Source of the DNA: Euphorbia lathyris
Lineage: Eukaryota > Streptophyta > Magnoliopsida > Malpighiales > Euphorbiaceae
NCBI RefSeq assembly: GCF_963576675.1
Contig: NC_088916.1
Location: 80,059,501-80,123,500, forward strand
DNA: 64,000 bases
Reading direction: 5' to 3'
Part shown: piece by piece, positions 54,867 through 64,000 of the stretch
Numbering within the stretch: the stretch's first letter is position 1
Layout of the letters: each line of letters starts with the position of its first letter
The notes under the pieces: generated by a model
Database searches by the model: none
What the model was told of the DNA's origin: nothing
The model's input: the letters and a program-made list of their open reading frames with translations, nothing else
Position numbers and translations under genes: made by a program

Positions 54867-57615
54867 TGTTAGACGAGGTGCCACGGCCTAATCTCCTGGG
54901 CGGACCGGGGGGTGGACACCTCATGGCGATGTAAGCGATGATTAGCGCCGAAAGCAACCAATCGTGGAATCAAGCTGCTCGGCAGGACCAGAGCTCGGAG
55001 TATGGAAGAGTCACCACCCACGAATGGGAAAATGAACACCGATCCCTTACGGGAGACCTGTGAGGGTTCGGGAAACTTAGGTACGAGCCGAGAAGGCTAG
55101 CTCCTTTCCGGAGAAAGGCTACTAGGCACCCCAACATCGCCCGGTTATGAACCACCGGCCTCCTACTCAACGTGTTAGGCGATAACGGACTAATCACATA
55201 TTTCTTTAAGTTTAAAATTCATTTGAAACCTTTTCTTTCTCGTTTTGAAAACCGTTTTGAGCATATATTATTGAAAGCCACTTTGGTAAAGAATCACCCA
55301 TTTACATTGATGCCAAATATATATAAAAGAGAGAGGGGGAGAAGGAAGAATCGATTTATTTTACAGTGTGTCTTATGCTTCGATTCACATGTTAATCCTA
55401 CACTAAACTCACTCCCCGAAAATGAGTTTATTTACATGGTTCGTACCTTAATCGCCGTTGGAACGATTTAGGTACGTTTCAAAACCCCGTTGATTTACAT
55501 GGCATCTACTCTAATCGCCGTTGGAACGACTCGAGCGTTTGAAGACGTGGAATAAAGAATTTTAACCCAAAAACGTGGTTAGGCATACAAGTCAATATAT
55601 TTTGTACAAATCATTTAAGAAAACGATTCAAAACTTTATTATTTACAATAAAAACGATTTTAATTACAAGGTTCGCCTAATCCATCGTTGGAACGGATTA
55701 AGGTTTCAACACGTGATATTTTGGAAATGATCTAAAAAATGACAAGGAAACATTATTTACACTTTAGGAACATCTAGAAAAGTTTTAATTTAAACCAACA
55801 AATTAAACTCTCTTTTTATGATTTATTTTCCCCTTTTCACTCAATTAATCCTTACTTGAATATAATTGCAACAAATAACAAATTGAATCCAAATTCACCC
55901 AACCAAACATGTTTAAAGAATATATACCTATAGGAAATCCAAATGGAGAATAAATATACATATTTATACATATATGTAAGAATAGTAAAAATGGTAATAA
56001 TATATATATAGATTAAATGTAGGATAAGGAAAGTAGTAATACATATAGTACCTTTTTATCCTAATTACAACTATGTAAAAATAAGGGAAACTATAAAAAC
56101 TAAAAATAACATTTAATTTCCAAAATAGTTTTACCCTATGATAGCTAATATAATTCAAATGCCAAAAAACTATATATATACATATATACTACTTTATAAC
56201 ATTAAATCCAAACGAATTAAATTTCAACATGAAATAAATAACTATATAGTACATAATAAATAGTTATAGGATTTAAAAATAATGTTTATCAAGATATTAG
56301 ATAATAATATACATATATATACAAGTAGAAATATCAAAAAGTTGAGAAAGGAGGGTTAAAAGGGTGATTTTCGGTTTCCAGCAGATTACCGACGGAAAAT
56401 CCGTCGCCAATCTGCTATTAGTGACAGAAAAGGTAGAATTACAGAAGCAGTTCAAAACTTTACAGATTCGTTCAAAAGCTTTAAATTAAGTCTAATTCGA
56501 TCATTTTGGATCTCCGAACTACCAAAAATGGATCATAGTCTATAACGGAGTTTCCTAAAACGACGTTTTTATTTTAAAACGTTATTTTGAAGTATTTTTT
56601 AAAATTTATAATTACAACGTTTTTTAATACCCGAACTACCTTTGAATCGGATCCTAGTTCGTATTGGGATATCAAAACGAGGTTTTTATTTCAAAGCTAA
56701 ACCGAATTTTTATTTAACACGGGATGAAAATAAATAAATACGGGAAATTAAATAAAACGTGACAAATAAATAAATAACTAAATAAATAAAATTATAACAT
56801 AAAAATAAATAAAGAAAATAAAACAAATGAAATAAATAAAACGAGTCTAGTCCTCGGATAATACCTTAAGTTCGGTATTGACGGTTGAAGTCGGTTGATT
56901 CCACAAATCGTCCCTTTTCAGTGTTTTTTGTGTTTTTGTTAAAATCTTAACTTTTAGGAAATTCGGAATTTTTAGGAAAAAAAATGTTTTTTCCCAAAAA
57001 AAAAAGTCACTTCTCTCTCTAAAATGTTAGAGTAAGAAGTTCCCATCCCCTAAAAGTCCTCCTCAAATGCATGGGGATCCGTGCCTTATATAGGCACCGG
57101 ATCCCCGGAAACTTTGGGCGACGTCCGAAGAAAATTGGGCGTCGCCCAAAGTCGGTTGGGCGAATGCCCAACCTAGTTGGGCGCGCGCCCAACTAGCGTT
57201 AGGCGCGTGCGCCCAACTGACGTTGGGCATTCGCCCAACGATCATTGGGCGTCCGCCCAACGTCGTTGGGCGCTCGCCCAGCGGCCATCGGACGTGCGCC
57301 ACAAGCTGTCGGGCGCTCGTGCCCCACGGTCTTCGAGCGTGCGCCACCAGCTGCCGGGCGTGCGCTCCCAACGGACGTCGAGCGTGCGCCCCGCGCTGCC
57401 GGGAGTGCGTCCAACTGTCGTCCGATACGCGTCGGCTGCCGCTAGGCGCTCGCACCACGTCGCTGAGCACTCGCGAGCCGTCCACTTGACGACCGCGACT
57501 CACATTAATTTTTCTTTTCTTATTATATATTTTTGTTTTAAAACTTCCAGAATCAACCGCTTCGACCGTCTTGTTTACAGGTTTTCGTCACAGGTCCTCC
57601 GACTCGGTGTCTACA
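54867..57615 (-). repeat. Tat element right LTR (2,749 bp)
   Basis: Complete LTR flanked by AGCGT on both sides (54862-54866 and 57616-57620). It matches the left LTR except for the TR-GAG insert and the GC-rich array, which is about 270 bp longer here. TATA hairpin at 57073-57106. Confidence 0.92.
57113..57490. repeat. Enlarged GC-rich palindromic array, right Tat LTR
   Basis: About 13-15 units derived from TTGGGCGnnCGCCCAA; the first five resemble those of the left LTR, later ones drift (for example GGGCGCTCGTGCCCC, GAGCGTGCGCC). Unit spacing is about 23-29 bp. It is extremely CpG-rich compared with the flanks. Confidence 0.9.
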
Positions 57616-59733
57616 AGCGTGCTATATTCTTAATAGGGCTCTAGTTAGACCTATACTAAAGAAAACCCCCTACGAACTTTGGAAAGGACGAAAGCCCAAC
57701 ATTGGATACTTTCGTGCCTTTGGTCGTAAATGCTTTATCTTGAATACTAAAGACAGCCTAGCTAAGTTTGACTCAAAAGCTGATGAGGCTATCTTTTTAG
57801 GCTACTCAACAAACAGCAAAGCATACAGAGTTTTCAATAAACGAACTCAAGTCTTAGAAGAGTCAGTACATGTTGAGTTCGATGAAACTAACCCCGCAGG
57901 AAGATACCAGCCACTGACCGAGGATGATCCACACTCAGCACCCGCTGACCAAGAAACTGCTGCTGAGTCATTTCCTCAAGGGCTGACCAAAGGTAAAAGT
58001 GAAACTGAAATTACTTTCACTGACCAATCTACACCTGCAGAGATTGTTGAAACACAACCAGCGCAAGACATCAATCTACCAAAGGAGATTAGGATACCAA
58101 GAGGTCACTCAGAGACTGCCATTCTTGATGCCGCTGAGAATACCCTGATGACGAGGAATCAACTCAGGAGATACCTCAGCAACGTAGCATTCGTCTCTAT
58201 CCAGGAGCCAAAGAATTTCGCTGAAGCTGAGTATGATGAATTCTAGATGAATGTAATGAAAGAAGAACTTGACCAGTTCAGACGAAATGAAGTATGGGAT
58301 CTAGTGCCAAAACCAAGAAGCCAGAAGACCATAGGAACAAGATGGGTCTTCCGCAACAAGCTGGATGAACAAGGGAACGTGGTCAGAAACAAAGCAAGAC
58401 TTGTAGCTCAGGGCTACATTCAGCAAGAAGGTATTGACTATGGTGAGACCTTTTCCCTAGTGGCAAGGCTAGAGGCTATTAGAATTCTACGTGCATATGC
58501 AAGCTATATGAACTTTAAACTGTTTCAAATGGATGTTAAGAGTGCATTCCTTAATGGAGTTATAAACGAGGAAGTTTATGTTAATCAGCCTCCAGGGTTT
58601 GAGGATCCTAAATTCCCAAACCATGTTTATAAGCTCAAAAAGGCTCTGTATGGCCTCAAGCAAGAACCACGTGCTTGGTATGAGAGGCTGACCAGTTTCC
58701 TGCTGACTAGAAATTATGTCAGAGGTAAAGCTGATACAACCTTATTCATTAAGAGAAAGGGTAAAGATACCCTGCTGGCTCAAATATATGCTGATGACAT
58801 TATTTTTGGTGCCACTAACGAGTCAATGTGCAAGGAATTTAGTAAGCAGATGCAGACTGAGTTTGAAATGTCAATGATGGGAGAACTCAATTTCTTCCTT
58901 GGACTTCAAATCAAACAAGGGAAAAATGGCATCTTCATCAGTCAAACTAAGTATGCTAAGAAGATATTGAAGAAGTATGAACTTGAGAATTGTAAGTCAA
59001 TATCTACCCCAATGGGCACTGAAACTGTCCTCTACGCTGATGAGAATGGTAAGTCAGTAGACAGCAGATTGTACCGAGGTATGATTGGTTCTCTACTTTA
59101 CTTAACTGCTAGTAGGCCGGACATTCAGTTCTCGGTATGTTATTGCGCTAAATATCAATCTAACCTAAGGAATCTTATTACATAGCTGTAAAAAGAATCC
59201 TTAGATATTTGCAAGGCTCAGTGAGTGCAGGTTTGTGGTATCCCAATACTCATGACTTCACACTCATTAGATACACTAACGCTGACTACGGACGAGACAA
59301 GCTTGAACGAAAAAGCACCTCAGGAGGATGCCACTTCCTTGGGAGCTGTCTTTTGTCCTGGTTCAGCAAGAAGCAGGCGTCAGTAGCCCTGTCAACCACT
59401 GAAGCTGAGTACGTTGCTGCTGGAAGCTGTGTTGCTCAAGTCCTATGGATTAAGCAACAGCTTGAAGATTTTGGCATTCGGACGAAAACAATTGAAGTCA
59501 AATGTGACAACAAAAGTGTCATTGACTTATCAAAGAACCCAATCCAACACAGCAGGATGAAGCATGTCAGCATAAGACATCACTTCATTAGAGATCACGT
59601 ACTCAAAGGAGAGATCAAGCTGACCTATGTCCCAACGGATGAGCAGCTTGCTGATATCTTCACAAAGCCACTGGCTCGTGAGCAATTCAACATACTTAGA
59701 GAAGTCATTGGTATGTTTAATCCTCTTCAATAA
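57616..59733 (+). pseudogene. pol: Sirevirus 2 pol, 3' part (integrase end, RT, RNase H)
   Basis: Resumes right after the Tat insertion ([10 protein letters not shown]), so the frame joins that at 33363. RT has [10 protein letters not shown] but YADDIIFG instead of YVDD. RNase H has YTNADYG where copy 1 has YTDADYG (one catalytic Asp replaced by Asn), STTEAEY and CDNKSVI. A TAG at 58244 replaces a Trp codon, and a one-base loss near 59163 shifts the frame. It ends DIFTKPL... and TAA at 59731. Confidence 0.92.
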
Positions 59734-59949
59734 ATTTCAAGTATAGTATGCATGCTGAGTGAATTACCATGCTGACTGATTTATGCTATTGCATGCTGTG
59801 TATTTATCTTAAGCTGAGCAACTAAGCATAAGAATTATTCCTTTGCATAACACTGGCTACTCAGAAATTTAAACGCTTGACATTCTTAACACTGAGTAAA
59901 GAGCCGTTGCAAACTTTAATGCAAAGCACGCGAATTAAATAGCCACCTA

Positions 59950-60110
59950 GGATGACGTATAGGCTATAATTAGAAAATACACGCGCCGTATGTGTCATAA
60001 ATGCCAGAATCTTTGTCGATTGAGAATCTCGAGGTAAAACGGACAACCCAACGCCTTGGATTAACTCAACATCTCTATAAATAGTGGATGAATTCCCACT
60101 TTTATTTGTT
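59950..60110 (+). promoter_or_regulatory. Promoter-like block upstream of Sirevirus 2 ORF3
   Basis: GATGACGTA (59951), CACGCGCCG (59980) and TATAAATA (60076-60083) in the same order and spacing as in copy 1. The hairpin arm here is AGTGG with CCACT, against AGTGA with TCACT in copy 1. A TC-rich leader follows; ORF3 ATG at 60187. Confidence 0.6.
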
Positions 60111-60186
60111 TACGCTTAGAAATCTTTGGCATTCATACTCTCTCTCTCTAAAAAATTCCCAAACTTCCCAAAACTTCTCTGAGAAT

Positions 60187-63100
60187 ATGACGAACGGTTC
60201 TCTAGATATCTCCGGTGCTGGTTTACCCAACAACCGCTCTGATGCAAACCTGATAGGGGTCAAAAACCCCTATCTTTGGGTACGGTTTTAGGACGGGTTT
60301 TAGCATTATTTAGTTAATAAGCGAGCATTTCTCGCATTTAAATGCTTTTGTGTGAGTTAGTTAGGAATTGGAAACATTTTATTTATTTTTCGTTGTTTAG
60401 GCTCGTTTTATGACCAATCTAGGCAATTACGGCCAAAATAGCATGCATAGTATAATTCCGTTATCTTTTGAAGCTAATTGGTCCATCAAAAGTCGCACCA
60501 AACGAAGCGTTTGCTCAAAATAAGCGATTGACGGATCAATTTAGCCTTTGGACAAATATTATCTGGAGTTTCTGTATGTGCGCAGGTGTAAGTTCGGGCG
60601 AAAAAGGGCATCGACGGTATTCGGCAAGCATCAAGGGCATGCCGGGCAAAAACGCTCGACGAGCGGGCCTCCGTAGGCCATGCCTGCTCGCCGAGCAGGC
60701 CCCTGGAGGCCTACTCGCCGAGCAGGCCGCCAGGCGCCTGCTCGGGCGAGCAGGCTACCAGGCGCCTGCTCGGGCGAGCAGGGCACTGCTCGTCGCGAGT
60801 AGCCCTGCTCGCCGAGCAGCTCGCCCTGCTCGGCGAGCAGACCTGCGGGAATTGGTCAAAAAGACCAATTTCGCCCCCACGAAGCCACGATGGACCCCAC
60901 GACTTCCTACACCAATAAGGACACGAAAATAGGTCAAAAAGAGGGCCGAGCCACGCCTATAAATAGAGTTTTTTCCGATGTAATTTGGGGATCTTTTATC
61001 TTTGTAATTTTCTTAGTTTTCCTCTTGAGAAATCCTCTCCACCTCCTCCATATCCTTCAAACCTCCATTGAAGACACCTCCGAAGCTCCGTTCACCGAGG
61101 ATTGCTCAAGCTCCATCCTTAAGTCCTAGAAAGACGCCTGCATTGGTAGACAGGTTCCCTGAAAGGGATTTTTCTTCTTTTACATTCTGTCTAACCTCTG
61201 ATACATGTTATGAATTCTAGGCTTATTGTAACTTCGTGACAATATTCTCCATCTTTGATATATATTATAGTTCTTGTTCATTCAATTGTTTTAATGCTTT
61301 AATCTTTGTCTTACGCTTTGTCTGATTGGTTTAACTCATTCGATAATCCCAAAATCAAGTTGGCACATATTGTGAGCTGAATCTGACCTAGTCAGTGCCT
61401 ATAGGATTGACGACCCTATAGAAGATTAAGCCCAAATTACTGAGCCTTAGAGCTAGTTTCGGCCTTACAAGGGAATCACGAACTAGGGACTTTAGGAGGA
61501 TAGGTCAGGTTAATCGCCTCGGACACAAGTGACTTAGGTTTTAATTCAATTGCTTAAACAATCTATTTTCATTATCATCATATCCCTTCATGTTCCTTCA
61601 GATAATTGCATTGGTAAAAGATCACTTAGGAGTAGTTTAACTTAATTAGGGGTAGAGTAACTTAATTAGGCGTAGAATAACTTAGTTAGAATCAGATAAC
61701 TTAGCTAGGAATAGTATAATCCAACCTAGGAGTAGATTAACTTAGCAAAACCAACTCAAAACCCCCTAAGCCTAGATAACACCTGAAACCAAGTAACTCG
61801 ATACTTGCAGAAATAAATCCTGTGGACGATAACCTGGACTTAACTAGAAATTTATTACTTGATAACGACGGGGTACACTTATCCCTTAGTGAGTTCTCAT
61901 CTCTAGCTTAGGTGAGGGCGCATCAAAACCCCAAATCTCCTATCCAGCGTGACCACGCCAAGGTCACAACACCGAGCAAGAAAGCTCAAGCTGTCCAAGC
62001 CACCTCTTCGAAGGGAAAACAACAGCAAAAGGATAAGGGCAAGAAAGTTGTGGAACGCACCTACTCTCAGGTTTTCGAGAGTGTGAAGGGGTGGAAGATT
62101 GACCACTCACGATGGTTTTCAAGGGGATTCGTGGACGCCGTGCAACCCTTTTATGAGTGGATCAAGAATAATGGTTGGACCGAGCTGTTCTCAGTTCGTG
62201 ATGCTACTTACCCTGAGTTGGTAAGAGAATTCTACGCCAACCTAAAGATCGCCGATGATGACCGGAACTACCTAGCTTCTCATGTTCGAGGAAAGGACAT
62301 CTTCATCAACCCTGCATATCTTGCCTCACTGTTCAAGCTGAAAAACGAAGGAGCTATACTTCGTAAATCAGGTGACCATGAGAAAACCAACTACGTTCAT
62401 AACTTCTGTAAACCTGATGGTCATGTAGGTGAAATCTCGAGTACCTCCATGGGTCAGCATCAAAAGATGGCCCATTACATACTGACAAACTTCCTTTTCC
62501 CTAAAATCAACTGCACCAACTCAGCAACCAACTTTGATCAGTGTTTTATATGGAACATGCTGACCTACACACCGATAAACATGCCTGTATTCATAATCGG
62601 TGGGTTTCTACGAAGTACATGAACCCTTAGGTTAGGCTCTTTTATCACCCGAATCCTCAAGGATCACAATGTGGACATGGTTACGGAAATCCACACTTGG
62701 GGAACCGAGATTACAGCTGCTGCCCTATTCGGTTTGGCATATGATCAACCTATTGTGCCGAAGAAAGGAAAAGGGGAAGCTGTCCAGAACGCTGAGGGAG
62801 CGGTGACTCGAAAGGGAAGAACTCAAAGAAAGAGGAAGGCTGTCCAGAGCACCTCTAAAGCTGCTGCCTCTGCCCCAAAGAAGGTTAAATTTGTATGTGG
62901 AGGAACTAAGCCTCAGATTCAACAAGGACATGGTGGATCTAGGTCAGCTGAGAAAAGACCTAGGCAAGCTGAGCCTGAGACAGAAGAAAGAAAGGTTGAT
63001 GACCAACCATTAAGGAAGAGGAAGAAGCAGCTCAATTTTGAGTTAAGACCTATCGATGCACTACCAACTGATGTCGTCGTTCCTCCTAACTCACACTATG

Positions 63101-64000
63101 TACAAAGTCAAGACGTTGACGCTGAGCAACAGTTAGATGATCAGGAAGAACAAGACCAACTGGGTGGTCAGTTTGTCGAGGAAGAACTGGAGGAATAGTT
63201 TGAGGAAGAAGAACTGGATGATGAGTCTGAAGAAGAAGAAAGTGGTCAGGATGACATTGAAGAAACAGCTGATGATGAGCACCTTGAACCAATCAACACT
63301 GAGTTGGTTGACGAAGAAGAAACTGAGCACACAGCAAATGCTCCCGCTGTTCAAAGGGAAGCTTCACCCACTGACTCCATTGAGTCCATTCCTTGTGACC
63401 CTACTCCTCCAAAGCTAAAGAGATTGAGGAAGAAGAAGGCATTTCGAGCACCCGTCATTGACCTAATGGGTGACTCACCGCTAAGGGATGAGATCTCTGA
63501 CCTTACCGATGTACATCTTCGGTTCTTCTCAATCCCTCCTGAGTCTCAACCAGAGCAACAAGAAAATCAAGCCTCTGTTTCTCAGCAAAAGGAACATATC
63601 GACTTAACCACTTCTCCAAACCGAAGTAATGCCGAGCAAGTGCTCGAAGATTCCGCTCCTCAACACGTTGAGCAAGCCAAGGAATTACCTGCTCAGGTGA
63701 ACACTGAACTTCCTCAGCTTCCACAATCCAGTCAGCTTCAGCCTGACCCTGAGCAAGCAACACCTTTTGCCGATCCTCCACTTCCACAACTCAATGTGCA
63801 GAATCAAATCCAGTCAGTTTCTACTGACACTCCTAATTCCAGGCCAGCCGCTGACAATGCTGGCCCTTCTAATGATGAGCAGAACCAAACACCACCTTCA
63901 TTCGGTTCTACTCCTCCTCCGGCATCTGGGTCAAAAAATGATGGATCCTTAAGCTATTTGAATGCCTCTGAGTCTGGTCGAAGAATCATTGACTTAGCTC
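60187..64000 (+). pseudogene. Sirevirus 2 ORF3 (split by a solo LTR, incomplete)
   Basis: ATG at 60187 (MTNGSLDISG); 60187-60250 joins 61931 onward in frame when the solo LTR and one AAACC are removed. The N-terminal domain matches copy 1 (HSRWFSRGFVDA, NGWTELFSV, REFYANL, CKPDGHVGEI, NMPVFIIG). Downstream it is basic, then strongly acidic near 63120-63320 (E/D-rich), then Pro/Gln-rich. Stops: TGA at 62620 and TAG at 63196. The frame continues past the window edge. No membrane segment is visible. Confidence 0.85.
60251..61925 (+). mobile_element. Solo LTR of the TR-GAG family (1,675 bp, TSD AAACC)
   Basis: Starts TGATAGGGGTC, ends GAGGGCGCATCA, flanked by AAACC at 60246-60250 and 61926-61930. 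It is the reverse orientation of the LTRs at 33402 and 38406 and more diverged than those two are from each other. GC-rich array 60650-60842; TATA box 60958-60966; terminal hairpin GATAGGGGT-CAAAA-ACCCCTATC intact. It interrupts Sirevirus 2 ORF3. Confidence 0.93.

Larger units (their letters stand above)
33364..57615 (-). mobile_element. Ty3/gypsy Tat-lineage element with antisense PMD gene (composite)
   Basis: Read on the minus strand: LTRs start TGTAGACACCGAG and end CCTCGTCTAACA; TSD AGCGT at 33359-33363 and 57616-57620. Coding order on the minus strand is gag (53496-50906), RT with Ty3 RNase H (50866-49106), then archaeal-type RNase H and integrase (49096-47132). The second RNase H marks the Tat/Ogre lineage. 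Between integrase and the 3' LTR lie a plus-strand PMD gene and two tandem arrays. The protease is not seen. The right LTR is preceded by Sirevirus sequence instead of a PBS, so the element is a rearranged composite. Own length without the TR-GAG insert is about 17.6 kb. Confidence 0.88.
29199..64000 (+). mobile_element. Sirevirus-like Ty1/copia element, copy 2 (5' complete, runs off the window)
   Basis: Same family as copy 1: LTR 29199-30538, PBS, gag, pol and ORF3 with the same starts and motifs. It is interrupted in integrase by the Tat element (33364-57615) and in ORF3 by a solo LTR (60251-61925). The left 5-bp flank is GAAGA (29194-29198); the right LTR and TSD lie beyond 64000. Without insertions at least 8.8 kb is present. 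Several stops and one frameshift make it defective. It differs from copy 1 by many substitutions, so the two are independent insertions. Confidence 0.92.

Noticed and set aside
57063..57644. Arg-rich ORFs on both strands over the right Tat LTR array
   Set aside because: Simple translation of the GC-rich palindromes; the left LTR, with fewer units, does not preserve them.

Overview
The window is plant nuclear DNA, almost certainly from a eudicot: AT-rich intergenic sequence, plant-type introns, and Sirevirus, Tat/Ogre-like, TR-GAG, L1 and plant-mobile-domain (PMD) elements. I found no convincing ordinary host gene, no tRNA or rRNA gene and no CRISPR. It reads as a heterochromatic nest of transposable elements, most of whose boundaries can be placed to the base from target-site duplications (TSDs).

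Layout. (1) The oldest layer is an AT-rich tandem array with units of about 450-530 bp: 1-195, 7453-7909 and 25657-27600. A MULE-like DNA element carrying a PMD pseudogene (196-7452) sits in it, and is itself hit by two solo LTRs (1313-2567, TSD ATGTA; 3758-6027, TSD GTCGG). (2) An L1-type LINE (7910-25656, about 6.2 kb of its own sequence) sits in the same array. It encodes ORF1 (DUF4283 plus zinc knuckle) and a broken ORF2 (endonuclease, RT, zf-RVT, RNase H). A complete Sirevirus-like Ty1/copia element (13477-25034; two 1,337-bp LTRs; TSD CTTTG) is inserted in it. (3) After a degenerate LTR remnant (27836-28975), a second Sirevirus copy starts at 29199 and runs off the right end. (4) Its integrase is split by a Ty3/gypsy Tat-lineage element coded on the minus strand (33364-57615, TSD AGCGT), whose left LTR holds a TR-GAG non-autonomous element (33402-40009, minus strand). 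(5) ORF3 of the second Sirevirus is split by a solo LTR of the TR-GAG family (60251-61925, TSD AAACC).

Most noteworthy points: the Tat element has a gag region in which three extra capsid-like modules occupy the place where the protease should be; it carries an intron-containing PMD gene in antisense orientation with its own TATA box; its right LTR is preceded by a second copy of the Sirevirus target flank, suggesting a join between a full-length and a solo-LTR allele. Both Sirevirus copies have a promoter-like block in front of ORF3 with a hairpin that changes compensatorily. Several unrelated elements carry short GC-rich palindromic arrays, which in the two Ty3-type LTRs lie just upstream of the TATA box.

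Almost every coding region has stops or frameshifts, so the loci here are probably not autonomous. LTR divergence counted by eye (about 2% in Sirevirus 1, roughly 1-1.5% in the Tat element, below about 1% in the TR-GAG element outside its GC array) agrees with the nesting order.
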